This document shows, one piece after another, positions 18,040-27,938 of a stretch of 64,000 nt of DNA. How positions within the stretch are numbered: the stretch's first letter is position 1; the number at the start of each line of letters is the position of its first letter. The DNA comes from Rhizobium sp. Lineage in GTDB: Bacteria > Pseudomonadota > Alphaproteobacteria > Rhizobiales > Rhizobiaceae. A program made the position numbers and the translations under genes. The stretch lies in assembly GCA_028290545.1 (NCBI GenBank), contig JAQGJP010000050.1:45787-109786 (forward strand), given 5' to 3'. Below the pieces are notes generated by a model. The model searched no databases and was not told the origin of the DNA. It saw only the letters and a list, made by a program, of their open reading frames with translations.

Positions 18040-18465
18040 TTAGCGAAATTTGGCGAGTGCCGCGTCGATCATCTGGTTGGCGGCCATCATGCGGCGATTC
18101 GCCTGTTCGCGATATTCAATGGGCACCCTGTCGGGATGATTGTCCAACGCGAAGAGCCGCCTCCGCTCCCGCAGATCGAGTTCCGTGCGGCAATTCTTCA
18201 AACAAAGATCTTCTTTGATCTCGGTCTCCGAAAGCCTGTCGATCCAGCCGGGGATAAAGGCCTCGACGGTGACCGGATCTGGCGCAAAGCCATTGAACAG
18301 CAGGGAGGGATCGCTTCCGGGATCGGCCCGGCCGCTCCAGTCGTTGCCGACAAAGCCGCCATTGAAACCACGGACAGGCAAGGGCGCGTCCTCCTCCTCT
18401 TCATCGGCCTGATTGTGCAGGCCTTCAAGAACGGTTTCGAACAGGGATTTTCCAAATACCGGCAT
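18040..18465 (-). CDS. J-domain-like hypothetical protein
   Basis: 141 residues. The first ~90 are low in recognisable motifs (acidic QADEEEEDAP, then NGGFVGNDW). The end, LDLRERRRLFALDNHPDRV, then EYREQANRRMMAANQMIDAAL, carries the HPD tripeptide and the following helix of a DnaJ J-domain. Helix I before HPD is short, so it may be a degenerate or minimal J-domain. A DnaK co-chaperone role is possible but unproven. Confidence 0.7.
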   Translation of the reverse strand: MPVFGKSLFETVLEGLHNQADEEEEDAPLPVRGFNGGFVGNDWSGRADPGSDPSLLFNGFAPDPVTVEAFIPGWIDRLSETEIKEDLCLKNCRTELDLRERRRLFALDNHPDRVPIEYREQANRRMMAANQMIDAALAKFR

Positions 18466-18512
18466 TTGACGCTATGGCTCTCCTAAGGACGCGCATTTGC
18501 GCAGATGTCGGT

Positions 18513-19544
18513 TTAGCGAGGCTGGAGCGACTGGACCTGCACCCTGGCGCATTCCTCCAGGATCAGGTCGTGCAACAATTTGGCGGATGGCGGCAAAGCG
18601 CGGCCGCGCGCGGTGATCAGGCTGAATGGGGCGAGCACGATATCGAAATCCGTTTTGAGGATAGCGATCTCCCCCATTCTGTTGGCTCGGCTGGCGATGA
18701 AAGTTGCGACATCCTCGGCGATCGGAGCAATCGAATTGCTTTCGGCGATCAGCGCCATGGTCAACAGAACAGATGACGTGCTGACGATATTGTCGGGGAG
18801 CGGAATATTCTGTTCCATGAACATCGTCTCCAGCGCCCGGCTAAGCATCGAGCCCGGTGGCTGGAATACCCAGTCATAACGGCTGAGTTCCTCCAGGCCG
18901 CATCCGGGTCGCTTCAAGAGCGGATGGCCGGTACGAACGATGAGGCAGGCCTTCTCGACGCCGAGTGGCTTGGCGTTGAAAAGGCGCGGATTAAGATCGT
19001 CGGGAATCCTGCCGATCACGAAGTCGTAACGCGCAGAGATCAGATCGCGGGCCAGCACGTTGCTGGTTTCGACCTGGCAATTGATCTGGATGGCGGGGTA
19101 GAGGCTGCGCACCTTCTGGATCGCCGGCACTGCGAGACCGATTGCCGGCGCCGTCACCGATCCCATGTTCACCGAGCCGCCATAGCCTGTTTTGAGTTCG
19201 GTGATCTCGCGATTGGCTTCTCGGATCTCGAGCAGGATCGAGCGCGCCCGCCGGGCCATGGCCTCGCCGAAGCGCGTCATGACCATGCCTTTGGCGGCCC
19301 TTTCGCAAAGTGGCGCCTTGAGGATCGTCTCGATTTCATGCAGCATGCGGGAAGCCGCAGGCTGTGACATGTTCATCACTTCGGCTGCCACGCTTACCTG
19401 GCCGTGATCCGAAATTGCTGAAACCAATCTCAGGTGGTTGAGTTTGAGGCCGGCCTTGATCAGGAAATCGCCCTCGTTATCAGGCAGATAGCCGATCTGC
19501 CGTGACGCAATGGCACTTTCTGGTAATTTTTCCCGATTATCCAT
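18513..19544 (-). CDS. gbpR: LysR-family regulator of sugar uptake (GbpR-like)
   Basis: 343 residues. Winged HTH near residues 34-93 (LNHLRLVSAISDHGQVSVAAEVMNMSQPAASRMLHEIE, here longer than the usual LysR N-terminus by ~30 residues), then the periplasmic-binding-like effector domain. It is divergent from chvE, the arrangement of Agrobacterium gbpR-chvE, where GbpR activates chvE in response to galactose-like sugars. Name is by context and pattern; sugar specificity is inference. Confidence 0.85.
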   Translation of the reverse strand: MDNREKLPESAIASRQIGYLPDNEGDFLIKAGLKLNHLRLVSAISDHGQVSVAAEVMNMSQPAASRMLHEIETILKAPLCERAAKGMVMTRFGEAMARRARSILLEIREANREITELKTGYGGSVNMGSVTAPAIGLAVPAIQKVRSLYPAIQINCQVETSNVLARDLISARYDFVIGRIPDDLNPRLFNAKPLGVEKACLIVRTGHPLLKRPGCGLEELSRYDWVFQPPGSMLSRALETMFMEQNIPLPDNIVSTSSVLLTMALIAESNSIAPIAEDVATFIASRANRMGEIAILKTDFDIVLAPFSLITARGRALPPSAKLLHDLILEECARVQVQSLQPR

Positions 19545-19574
19545 TCAGCGCTTCCTTTTGAAAAGTATGACTTT

Positions 19575-19602
19575 TTGTGAATTATACCGATTTCGATATA
19601 GT
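19575..19602 (+). promoter_or_regulatory. Candidate chvE promoter in the gbpR-chvE intergenic region
   Basis: TTGTGA (19575-19580), 16 bp, TATAGT (19597-19602). The stretch between holds TATACC-GATTTCGATATA, a partial dyad that could be the LysR-type binding site. A second TTGACA lies at 19621. Start-site mapping would be needed to choose. Confidence 0.4.
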
Positions 19603-19791
19603 ATCCAGTATTTTTTCTATTTGACAGGTATAACAGTTTATAGGCAGGTTGCTGGCGTACGCATGGGAGGGAATGTGGGGGAGCGATGGCCAATTGTCGG
19701 CTCAAGCCTTTGAAAAGGCGGGTGCTGGGCTGGGCGTCGGTCTTCACCTCCCCGGTGTTTACCGCCTGCTATAACTAGGGAGAGAACCTAA

Positions 19792-20859
19792 ATGAAACTC
19801 ATTACCTCGCTGCTCGCCGCAGCCGCAATTTCGGTTGCGACTTTCGTCGCCCCGACCTTTGCCGCCGACAAGGGCATGGTTGGTATTTCCATGCCGACCA
19901 AGACATCCACCCGCTGGATTTCCGATGGCGAAACCATGGAAAAGCTGTTCAAGGACGCTGGCTATACGCCGGACCTGCAGTTTGCCGATGACGATATTCC
20001 GAATCAGCTCTCGCAGATCGAGAACATGGTGACCAAGGGCGCCAAAGTGCTTGTGATCGGCGCCATCGACGGCACGACGCTGTCGGACATTTTGCAGAAG
20101 GCACATGATGCGGGTGTCAAGGTCATCGCTTACGACCGCCTGATCCGTGACTCCGGCAATGTCGACTATTACGCGACCTTCGACAATTTCCAGGTTGGCG
20201 TGCTCCAGGCGACGTCGCTGGTCCAGGGTCTGAAACTCGATGGCGCGACCGAGCCGAAGAATGTCGAACTGTTCGGCGGTTCGCCCGACGATAACAACGC
20301 CTTCTTCTTCTATGACGGCGCAATGTCGGTTCTTCAGCCGCTGATCGACAGCAAGAAGATTGCCATCAAATCCGGCCAGATGGGCATGGACCAGGTCGGC
20401 ACGCTCCGTTGGGATGGCGCCGTGGCGCAGGCCCGCATGGAAAACCTGCTGTCATCGACCTACACCGATGCCAAGGTCGATGGCGTTCTGTCGCCTTATG
20501 ACGGCCTCTCCATCGGTATCCTGTCGGCTCTCAAGGGCGTCGGCTACGGCTCGGGCGATCTGCCGATGCCGGTCGTTACCGGTCAGGACGCTGAGCTGCA
20601 GTCCGTCAAGTCTATTCTCGCTGGCGAACAGTATTCGTCCGTGTTCAAGGACACACGCGAGTTGGCCAAGGTCACCGTCGGCATGGTCGATGCGATCATG
20701 AACGGCAAGGAGCCTGAGATCAACGACACCAAGACCTACGACAACGGCGTCAAGGTTGTTCCGTCCTACCTGCTGAAGCCTGTCGCGGTCGACAAGACCA
20801 ACGTCAAGGACATGCTGGTAGGTGCCGGCTACTACACGGAAGACCAGATCAACAACTGA
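19792..20859 (+). CDS. chvE: Multiple-sugar-binding periplasmic protein ChvE
   Basis: 355 residues with signal peptide ending at PTFAAD (cleavage near 24). Mature sequence starts with [20 protein letters not shown] and has the ChvE signatures [34 protein letters not shown] and [17 protein letters not shown]. ChvE binds glucose, galactose, arabinose, xylose and related sugars, feeds the GguAB transporter, and in Agrobacterium also signals to VirA. Strong ribosome site GGGAGAG upstream. A hairpin after the stop probably lowers expression of the downstream transporter genes. Confidence 0.95.
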   Translation: MKLITSLLAAAAISVATFVAPTFAADKGMVGISMPTKTSTRWISDGETMEKLFKDAGYTPDLQFADDDIPNQLSQIENMVTKGAKVLVIGAIDGTTLSDILQKAHDAGVKVIAYDRLIRDSGNVDYYATFDNFQVGVLQATSLVQGLKLDGATEPKNVELFGGSPDDNNAFFFYDGAMSVLQPLIDSKKIAIKSGQMGMDQVGTLRWDGAVAQARMENLLSSTYTDAKVDGVLSPYDGLSIGILSALKGVGYGSGDLPMPVVTGQDAELQSVKSILAGEQYSSVFKDTRELAKVTVGMVDAIMNGKEPEINDTKTYDNGVKVVPSYLLKPVAVDKTNVKDMLVGAGYYTEDQINN

Positions 20860-20879
20860 TCCTCGATCTTTCACATCCG

Positions 20880-20912
20880 GGGTCCGCGAGTTATTGCGGA
20901 CCCTTCTCTCTT
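20880..20912 (+). terminator. Attenuating terminator between chvE and gguA
   Basis: GGGTCCGC (20880-20887) / GCGGACCC (20896-20903) with an 8-nt loop, followed by TTCTCTCTT. The imperfect T-run suggests partial read-through into gguA. Confidence 0.75.
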
Positions 20913-20979
20913 CAAGGGTGACCTTCTATAGTCTCCAGCCTGCCTCGAGATGAGGCAGACCGGGGTGGAATGCTGGGAC

Positions 20980-22515
20980 ATGGACAAAATTATTCTCGAG
21001 ATGCGAGGCATCACCAAGACATTTCCGGGCGTCAAGGCGCTGGACAATGTCAATTTCAAAGTCCGCGAGGGTGAGATTCACGCGCTCGTCGGCGAAAATG
21101 GTGCCGGTAAGTCGACCTTGATGAAAGTGTTGAGCGGTGTCTATCCCGCCGGCACCTACGAAGGCGATATTTTCTATGACGGCGAAGTCCGCCGGTTCAA
21201 CACGATTTCCGACAGCGAACATCTCGGCATTATCATCATTCATCAGGAGCTGGCTCTCGTGCCGCTGCTGTCGATCGCCGAAAACATTTTCCTCGGCAAC
21301 GAGATGGCAACCAATGGCGTGATCGATTGGCCGGCGACGTTTTCCCGGACCCAGGAACTGCTGACCAAGGTCGGACTTCGCGAATCCGCAACCACGCTGA
21401 TCACCGATATCGGCGTCGGCAAGCAGCAACTGGTCGAGATCGCCAAGGCGCTTTCCAAGAAAGTACGGTTGCTGATCCTCGACGAACCGACCGCCTCGCT
21501 CAACGAAACCGATTCGGACGCGCTGCTCAAGCTGCTTGTGGAATTCCGCAAGCAGGGGATGACCTCGATCATCATCTCCCACAAGCTCAACGAGATCCGC
21601 AAGGTCGCCGACCAGATCACCATTCTGCGCGATGGCGGCACGGTGGAAACGCTCGATGCCCATACCGAGGAGGTCAGCGAGGACCGGATCATCAAGGGCA
21701 TGGTCGGCCGCGAGATGGAAGACCGCTATCCCGCGCGCGATGTGGCGATCGGCGAGACGCTGCTCGAGGTCAAGAACTGGAATGTCTTCCACCAGAACCA
21801 CCGCGACCGGCAGTTCCTGCATAATGTGAATTTCAATGTCCGCGCCGGCGAAGTCGTCGGCATTGCCGGGCTGATGGGCGCCGGCCGCACGGAAACCGCG
21901 ATGAGCGTGTTCGGCAAGGCGTGGGGTCACAAGATCACTGGCGAGGTTTCAGTGCGCGGCAAGCGCGTCGACGTCAGCACGATTCCAAAAGCGATCGACG
22001 CCGGCCTCGCCTATGTCACAGAGGACCGCAAGCAGCTCGGCCTGGTGCTGATCAACAATATCATGCACAATACGACGCTCGCCAATCTCAAGGCGGTGGC
22101 CAATGGTGGCGTTATCGACAACCATGCCGAAGCCAAGGTTGCGATAGACTATCGCACGCGGCTGCGTATCCGTTCTCACTCGATCTATCAGGAGGCCGTC
22201 AACCTTTCGGGTGGCAACCAGCAGAAGGTGGTACTGTCCAAGTGGCTGTTTACCAATCCTGAAGTGCTGATCCTCGACGAGCCGACCCGCGGTATCGACG
22301 TGGGTGCGAAATACGAAATCTACACCATCATCAACCAGCTTGCCGCAGAAGGAAAAGGTATTCTGATGATCTCATCGGAAATGCCGGAACTCTTGGGGAC
22401 ATGCGACCGCATCTACGTGATGAACGAGGGCCGCATCGTCGCCGAACTTTCCAAACAGGAAGCAAGCCAGGAATCAATCATGCGCGCCATCATGCGATCC
22501 GGGGAGAAGCACTAA
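20980..22515 (+). CDS. gguA: Sugar ABC transporter ATP-binding protein GguA
   Basis: 511 residues from the ATG in [21 protein letters not shown]; ten open codons upstream are not conserved. Two ATPase domains as in the MglA/AraG group: NBD1 with GENGAGKST and [14 protein letters not shown]2 with the usual degenerate Walker A (LMGAGRTE), LSGGNQQK and [11 protein letters not shown]. It energises uptake of the sugar delivered by ChvE. Stop and gguB start overlap by one base. Confidence 0.95.
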   Translation: MDKIILEMRGITKTFPGVKALDNVNFKVREGEIHALVGENGAGKSTLMKVLSGVYPAGTYEGDIFYDGEVRRFNTISDSEHLGIIIIHQELALVPLLSIAENIFLGNEMATNGVIDWPATFSRTQELLTKVGLRESATTLITDIGVGKQQLVEIAKALSKKVRLLILDEPTASLNETDSDALLKLLVEFRKQGMTSIIISHKLNEIRKVADQITILRDGGTVETLDAHTEEVSEDRIIKGMVGREMEDRYPARDVAIGETLLEVKNWNVFHQNHRDRQFLHNVNFNVRAGEVVGIAGLMGAGRTETAMSVFGKAWGHKITGEVSVRGKRVDVSTIPKAIDAGLAYVTEDRKQLGLVLINNIMHNTTLANLKAVANGGVIDNHAEAKVAIDYRTRLRIRSHSIYQEAVNLSGGNQQKVVLSKWLFTNPEVLILDEPTRGIDVGAKYEIYTIINQLAAEGKGILMISSEMPELLGTCDRIYVMNEGRIVAELSKQEASQESIMRAIMRSGEKH

Positions 22516-23816
22516 TGGTCTCCGATACCAGTACGGAAAGAATGCAGCCAACTTTTGGCGAATACTTCAGCAAGAACATCCGCGAATATGGTCTTCTTAT
22601 CGCGCTCGTCGTCATCATGCTGTTGTTTCAGGTCCTGACAGGCGGCATTCTCTTCAAACCCGTCAATTTGACCAATTTGGTGCTGCAAAACAGCTTTATC
22701 GTCATCATGGCGCTGGGCATGCTTTTGATCATCGTTGCCGGCCATATCGACCTTTCCGTTGGCTCGATCGTCGCCTTCATCGGCGGCATTTCAGCGATCA
22801 TGCTGGTCAAATGGCAGATGCATTTCGTGCTTGTCGTGCCGCTATGCCTCATCCTCGGCGCCATGATGGGCGCAGCGCAAGGATATTGGGTCGCCTATCA
22901 GAAGATACCGGCATTCATCGTCACGCTTGCCGGCATGCTCGTTTTCCGGGGATCGACCTATATCGCACTCGGTAACCGTCCAATCGGCCCGTTCCCAAAG
23001 GATTTCCAACTGCTTTCGACTGGCTTCATTCCAGATCTCCTGGGATTCATGGGACCGATATCCTTCACCTCGCCTTGGATGCAATTCCAGCAATATATCT
23101 TTGATCCGAGGACGTGGGCTTTCAGTTGGCCAGATCCACAATTCGTTATGGCGACGTGGACGATCAACAACGTCTTTGCGCTGGCTGTCGTTTTGCTCGC
23201 AGTGCTGCTGATGGTCTATAGCGGTTTCCGCGCTCGTCGGGCGAATGACCGCCACCAGACCGAAAACGAGCCGTACACATTTTTCTTGGTACAGATGATT
23301 GTGACTGCGATTGTAACGATCGCACTTGGTTTCCAGCTCTCGACCTATCGCGGCCTGCCCAACGTGCTCGTGGTTATGGGCGTGCTGATTGCGCTGTACA
23401 CATTCTTGACAACACGATCGACGATCGGGCGCCGGATCTACGCGATGGGCGGCAATGAGAAGGCGGCGAAGCTCTCCGGTATCAATACGGAGCGACTGAC
23501 CTTCTATACCTTCGTCAATATGGGAGCCCTGGCAGGCCTTGCCGGCATGATCATTGCCGCGCGCCTGAACTCGGCCACTCCCAAAGCGGGTGTCGGTTTC
23601 GAGCTCGACGTCATCGCAGCCTGTTTCATCGGCGGTGCATCGGCCTCTGGCGGCGTCGGCAAGATCACCGGCGCGGTGGTCGGCGCTTTCATCATGGGCG
23701 TGATGAACAATGGCATGTCGATCATGAGCATCGGCATCGACTACCAGCAATTGGTCAAGGGCCTGGTGCTGCTGGCGGCCGTCTACTTCGATGTCTACAA
23801 CAAGAAAAAGGGCTGA
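22515..23816 (+). CDS. gguB: Sugar ABC transporter permease GguB
   Basis: 433 residues starting at [10 protein letters not shown] directly at the gguA stop. Ten or so hydrophobic segments of the BPD_transp_2 family, with AGHIDLSVGSIVAFIGG, LAGMLVFRGSTYIALG and the conserved C-terminal GGASASGGVGKITGAVVGAFIMG. A hydrophilic loop with charged residues (RARRANDRHQTENEP) lies in the middle, typical of the longer XylH/GguB type. Forms the membrane channel with GguA and ChvE. Confidence 0.95.
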   Translation: MVSDTSTERMQPTFGEYFSKNIREYGLLIALVVIMLLFQVLTGGILFKPVNLTNLVLQNSFIVIMALGMLLIIVAGHIDLSVGSIVAFIGGISAIMLVKWQMHFVLVVPLCLILGAMMGAAQGYWVAYQKIPAFIVTLAGMLVFRGSTYIALGNRPIGPFPKDFQLLSTGFIPDLLGFMGPISFTSPWMQFQQYIFDPRTWAFSWPDPQFVMATWTINNVFALAVVLLAVLLMVYSGFRARRANDRHQTENEPYTFFLVQMIVTAIVTIALGFQLSTYRGLPNVLVVMGVLIALYTFLTTRSTIGRRIYAMGGNEKAAKLSGINTERLTFYTFVNMGALAGLAGMIIAARLNSATPKAGVGFELDVIAACFIGGASASGGVGKITGAVVGAFIMGVMNNGMSIMSIGIDYQQLVKGLVLLAAVYFDVYNKKKG

Positions 23817-23931
23817 GGGAAAGCCCGACAACCCAGGGCTTTCGCCTGTCAAATGCATCAAAACCGGAGCAAGGGCGAGTTGCTGACGCTTTCGCCAACG
23901 GGCTTGGTTTGCCGCTCGGAAGGAAAACAAC

Positions 23932-24927
23932 ATGCTGATATCTCAGATTAACAACGGTTTCGGTGCCACGATTGTCGCGGTGCGCGAGCCGGATGGCGAG
24001 GCGCGTGCCGTCAAGAATGCCGACAGCGTCTATGCGCTGGCCATCGAAGCCGCCAACGGTGGCAAGACGCTTGCCGAGGTGATTGCCGCGCATGGCCTGG
24101 GCGAAACGGTCGATCTTGCCAAGGCACGTGACGAAGGCCGTTTCCTGCCGCCGATCACCCATCCCGATCCGGCGCATCTGCATCTGACCGGCACGGGGCT
24201 TACGCATCTCGGCTCGGCATCGACCCGCGATTCCATGCACAAGAAAACCGTCGAAGCGGCTGAGGAAACACTTACCGACTCGATGAAGATGTTCAAGATG
24301 GGCATCGAGAACGGCAAGCCCAAGCCGGGCGAAATGGGCGTGCAGCCCGAATGGTTCTACAAGGGCAACGGCACGCAAGCGGTTGCCGGCGAGCAGCCGC
24401 TGCTCTCGCCGTCCTTTGCGCTCGATGGCGGCGAAGAGCCCGAAATGGCCGGCATCTACGTGATCGGCAAGGACGGCGCGCCGTTCCGCGTCGGCTTTGC
24501 CGTGTCAAACGAATTCTCCGATCACGTGACCGAGCGGATCAACTATCTCTACCTCGCACATTCCAAGCTCCGCCAGGCAAGCTTCGGCCCGGAGATCCGC
24601 GTCGGCGCACCCCCGGAGGATATTCGCGGCACGTCGCGGATCCGTCGCGGCAGCGAAGTGATCTTTGAAAAGCCGTTCCTGTCAGGCGAGGCAAACATGT
24701 CGCATACCTTCGCCAATCTCGAATATCACCATTTCAAATACCCGCTGTTCCGTCAGCCAGGCGACGTGCATGTGCATATGTTCGGCACGGCGACCCTGTC
24801 GTTTGCCGATGGCATCAAGCCGCAAGAAGGCGATGTGTTCGAGATCGAAGTACCCGAGTTCGGGTTCGCGCTGCGCAATTCGCTGCAGATCACCGACGAG
24901 GAAGAGATTTCCGTCCGTACGCTGTAA
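23932..24927 (+). CDS. gguC: GguC family protein (fumarylacetoacetase-like fold)
   Basis: 331 residues, third ggu gene, 115 bp after gguB. C-terminal FAH-like region: GIYVIGKDGAPFRVGFAVSNEF, RVGAPPEDIRGTSRI, and an acidic cluster that could hold a divalent metal. Originally described as having no transport role; the fold belongs to enzymes that hydrolyse or dehydrate 2-keto acids. Its position before an aldonic-acid dehydratase supports a job in processing the 2-keto-3-deoxy acid made from L-arabinose or a similar sugar (inference). Confidence 0.88.
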   Translation: MLISQINNGFGATIVAVREPDGEARAVKNADSVYALAIEAANGGKTLAEVIAAHGLGETVDLAKARDEGRFLPPITHPDPAHLHLTGTGLTHLGSASTRDSMHKKTVEAAEETLTDSMKMFKMGIENGKPKPGEMGVQPEWFYKGNGTQAVAGEQPLLSPSFALDGGEEPEMAGIYVIGKDGAPFRVGFAVSNEFSDHVTERINYLYLAHSKLRQASFGPEIRVGAPPEDIRGTSRIRRGSEVIFEKPFLSGEANMSHTFANLEYHHFKYPLFRQPGDVHVHMFGTATLSFADGIKPQEGDVFEIEVPEFGFALRNSLQITDEEEISVRTL

Positions 24928-24974
24928 CGGCGGTCGGATAAGCTTAAGTCCGCATGGCGGGCAGAGGAATGCAC

Positions 24975-26720
24975 ATGAAAAAGAAAGCAGAATGGCCGCG
25001 CCGGTTGCGGTCTTACGACTGGTTCGGTGGCACCGGCAAGAATGCCATCATGCACCGTTCCTGGATGAAGAACCAGGGCCTGCCGGCCGACACATTCGAT
25101 GGTCGGCCGATCATCGGTATCTGTAACACATGGTCGGAGCTCACGCCCTGCAACGCCCATTTGCGAGATCTCGCCGAACGGGTGAAGCGCGGCGTCTATG
25201 AGGCGGGCGGCTTTCCGGTCGAATTCCCGGTGTTCTCGGTCGGCGAAAGCACGCTTCGTCCCACCGCGATGATGTTCCGTAATCTGGCGGCGATGGATGT
25301 CGAGGAAGCAATTCGCGGCAATCCGGTCGATGGCGTCGTGCTGCTCGGCGGCTGCGACAAGACCACGCCAGCTTTGCTGATGGGCGCCGCTTCCGTCGAT
25401 ATTCCGGTGATCCTGGTGTCGGGTGGGCCGATGCTGAACGGCAAGTGGCGCGGCAAGGACGTCGGCTCCGGCACAGCCGTGTGGCAGTTCTCGGAAATGG
25501 TCAAGACCGGCGAGATGTCGCTGGACGAGTTCATGGATGCCGAGCAGGGAATGGCGCGTTCGGCGGGCAGTTGCATGACCATGGGCACGGCCTCGACCAT
25601 GGCGTCGATGGCCGAGGCGCTTGGCATGACATTGCCGGGCAATGCCGCGATCCCGGCAGTCGACGCTCGTCGCCGGGTGATCTCGCAACTTTCCGGTCGC
25701 CGCATCGTCGATATGGTCAAGGAAGACCTGAAGCCGTCTGACATCCTGACCAAGGAAGCCTTCGAGAATGCCATTCGCGTCAACGGCGCCGTTGGCGGTT
25801 CGACCAACGCAGTCATCCATCTTCTTGCGCTTGCCGGTCGCATAGGTGTGGACCTGTCGCTTGACGATTGGGATCGGCTCGGACGCGATGTGCCGACCAT
25901 CGTCAATCTGCAGCCGTCCGGCAAACACCTGATGGAAGAGTTCTATTACGCAGGCGGCCTGCCTGTGGTCATCAAGGCCGTCGGTGAAATGGGCTTGCTG
26001 CACAAGGATGCGATCACCGTCACCGGCGATACGATCTGGAACGGCGTCAAGGATTTCACCAACTACAATGACGACGTCATCGTGCCACGCGAAAATGCGC
26101 TGACGCAGTCCGGTGGCATTGCCGTTCTGCGCGGCAATCTGGCGCCGAAGGGCGCGGTGTTGAAGCCATCGGCGGCGTCGCCGCATCTGATGCAGCACAA
26201 GGGCCGTGCCGTCGTCTTCGAGAGCATTGAGGACTACCACGCCCGTATCAATCGCGATGATCTCGATATCGACGAGAATTGCATCATGGTGTTGAAATAT
26301 TGCGGCCCCAAGGGCTATCCGGGGATGGCCGAGGTCGGCAATATGGGGCTGCCGCCGAAGGTACTGAAGAAGGGCATTACGGACATGATCCGCATTTCCG
26401 ATGCACGCATGTCCGGTACTGCCTATGGCACCGTCATCCTGCACACCGCGCCAGAAGCCGCTGAAGGCGGTCCGCTGGCGCTCGTGCAGAACGGCGATAT
26501 GATCGCGGTTGATGTTCCGGCGCGCACCATCCAGCTCGATGTCTCGGATGAGGAACTCGCCCGTCGTCGTGCGGCCTGGGTCAAGCCGGACATGCCGATT
26601 ACCGGCGGCTACGGCAAGCTCTACATCAACACGGTGATGCAGGCCGATGTCGGCGCCGACCTCGACTTCCTCGTCGGCAAGCGTGGCTCGGACGTGCCGA
26701 TGAACCGGGATAGCCACTGA
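24975..26720 (+). CDS. IlvD/Edd-family dehydratase, probable L-arabinonate dehydratase
   Basis: 581 residues from ATG at 24975 (AGAGGA six bases upstream; an earlier start at 24954 is less likely). Iron-sulfur cysteines of the family are in GICNTWSEL, LLGGCDKTTPA and AGSCMTMGTAS. The subgroup features (RSYDWFGGTGKNAIMHRSWMKNQG at the start, split here only for description) resemble sugar-acid dehydratases rather than IlvD proper. It removes water from an aldonic acid to give a 2-keto-3-deoxy acid. Position after chvE-gguABC suggests L-arabinonate; other pentonates or galactonate are possible. Confidence 0.85.
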   Translation: MKKKAEWPRRLRSYDWFGGTGKNAIMHRSWMKNQGLPADTFDGRPIIGICNTWSELTPCNAHLRDLAERVKRGVYEAGGFPVEFPVFSVGESTLRPTAMMFRNLAAMDVEEAIRGNPVDGVVLLGGCDKTTPALLMGAASVDIPVILVSGGPMLNGKWRGKDVGSGTAVWQFSEMVKTGEMSLDEFMDAEQGMARSAGSCMTMGTASTMASMAEALGMTLPGNAAIPAVDARRRVISQLSGRRIVDMVKEDLKPSDILTKEAFENAIRVNGAVGGSTNAVIHLLALAGRIGVDLSLDDWDRLGRDVPTIVNLQPSGKHLMEEFYYAGGLPVVIKAVGEMGLLHKDAITVTGDTIWNGVKDFTNYNDDVIVPRENALTQSGGIAVLRGNLAPKGAVLKPSAASPHLMQHKGRAVVFESIEDYHARINRDDLDIDENCIMVLKYCGPKGYPGMAEVGNMGLPPKVLKKGITDMIRISDARMSGTAYGTVILHTAPEAAEGGPLALVQNGDMIAVDVPARTIQLDVSDEELARRRAAWVKPDMPITGGYGKLYINTVMQADVGADLDFLVGKRGSDVPMNRDSH

Positions 26721-26807
26721 GTGATTGAGGGCAATTCAGATTGGGGGCCGGGCGGGCAGTGTCCGGCTTCTGCGCATGGCGCCAGAAAGTCATCCAACAC
26801 GAGCGCT

Positions 26808-26837
26808 CTTGTAAAAAAAACTGGCCGCCCCATATAT
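26808..26837 (+). promoter_or_regulatory. Sigma-32-like promoter of the stand-alone RNA candidate
   Basis: CTTGTAA (26808-26814), 13 bp, CCCCATATAT (26828-26837). This is one base away from the heat-shock sigma consensus CTTGAAA-N13-CCCCATNT known from E. coli RpoH. The same CCCCATATAT occurs in front of cspA at 27780-27789. Confidence 0.55.
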
Positions 26838-26844
26838 GCCTTGA

Positions 26845-26974
26845 GATTTAAACAATTCTGTAACACTTTATTGATAGGTCTTAAGCATTCGGATTTTCCG
26901 GCGACCACGGATGTACTGGCGCTGTTGATGGTCCGAAAGCCCAGGGGAGGTCAGGCAAGCGCCTGGCCTTTTTT
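26845..26974 (+). ncRNA. Candidate ~130-nt small RNA with cspA-3'UTR-like element (copy A)
   Basis: No reading frame of note. It holds a 35-nt core (26894-26928) that matches the cspA 3' UTR core (28161-28195) at 33 of 35 positions, then a terminator with stem GGTCAGGC (26949-26956) / GCCTGGCC (26961-26968) and a six-T run, also shared with the cspA copy. A promoter-like sequence lies just upstream. The start near 26845 is inferred from the promoter. Confidence 0.6.
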
Positions 26975-26986
26975 GTTGCCTCCCGA

Positions 26987-27646
26987 TCAGCCACCCTTCG
27001 AGGCGATATAGTCCCGCGCAATTTCATGCATGCGTTTGTTGTCGAAGCTTGGCCCATGGCCGCCATGGCCGATGGCAATATCGAGTTCGCTCAAGCGCCG
27101 CATGGTTTTGAGATAGGCTGCGATATTGGCGGTCGGGACGTCGTCGACCGGCACGTCGTCATAGATCGCATCGGCGCTGAAGAATTCGCCACCCGTGAAT
27201 TTGCGGTTGTCCAGATCGACGACGTCGCTTTCCTCCAGCATTTCGGTCAGCGGTGCCGGTCGCAGCCTGTAGTCGGCTATCGTCCAGCCGGGGTGCGGCA
27301 ACTGTTCGACTGGCCTTTGCTGCTTTCGGTACCAGGATTCGACCGTACCGTTGTCGTCAAGCGTCGCAAATGTATGCGCCTCCAGTCGATGGCCAGCGCG
27401 ACGCGAATATTCATGGAACCTGCCGATATGATCGACATGCGCGTGTGAGGCGATCGCCAGCACTGGATGAGCATCGGCGGCAGAGACCTCGGCCAGGCTC
27501 AGTATGCCGATCCCGAAGTCGAACTGGATATCGAAATCGCGACCAAGAATCCTGTAGAAATTGGCGCGATAGAATTCATGAACAAAGGGCTCCGTGATTC
27601 GGATGACGCCTTCGCCCAGTTGCTCGGTCTTGAACCACGAATCCAT
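26987..27646 (-). CDS. MBL-fold metallo-hydrolase
   Basis: 219 residues from the ATG in MDSWFKTEQLGEGV; the frame is open 30 codons further but that part has no family character and would overlap the cspA promoter region. The zinc motif HAHVDHIG is intact near residue 81, followed by a distal IGHGGHGPSFD. This is glyoxalase-II/lactonase-like architecture with both metals likely bound. Substrate unknown. The gene lies between the RNA copy A and cspA, which share elements, so it may have entered a duplicated locus. Confidence 0.85.
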   Translation of the reverse strand: MDSWFKTEQLGEGVIRITEPFVHEFYRANFYRILGRDFDIQFDFGIGILSLAEVSAADAHPVLAIASHAHVDHIGRFHEYSRRAGHRLEAHTFATLDDNGTVESWYRKQQRPVEQLPHPGWTIADYRLRPAPLTEMLEESDVVDLDNRKFTGGEFFSADAIYDDVPVDDVPTANIAAYLKTMRRLSELDIAIGHGGHGPSFDNKRMHEIARDYIASKGG

Positions 27647-27760
27647 AAAAATGCTTCCATCGTGTTTTGGCTGGGGACTGGACGAGTGGGGAATCCGCGC
27701 GTCCAGCGGGATGCAATTCACCACCAAAAGTCTCATTCGTGCAATCGGAAAAAACTAAAA

Positions 27761-27790
27761 GTTGACAAAGCGTATATAACCCCATATATC
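27761..27790 (+). promoter_or_regulatory. cspA promoter
   Basis: TTGACA (27762-27767), 17 bp, TATATC (27785-27790); the -10 side also reads CCCCATATAT (27780-27789), so both housekeeping and heat-shock sigma factors may use it. It would give a leader of about 140 nt before the cspA start, as is usual for cold-shock messages whose leader RNA folds with temperature. Confidence 0.65.
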
Positions 27791-27938
27791 GGTGTCATCG
27801 ATAGTTGTTTGACCGATCTTTCAATCTGACTGCGCCCAGCGCGTGGATGACGAATTTTCCTTTCAAAAATCGAGACACCGCGCGTTCCCGCAACTTGCGT
27901 GAGCGCCTATATAACGCTGCTAATTGAAAGGGTTTATC

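Noticed and set aside
24753..26717. 654-codon open frame opposite the sugar-acid dehydratase
   Set aside because: Long, but composed of His/Arg/Asp-rich low-similarity sequence typical of the antisense strand of a high-GC gene.
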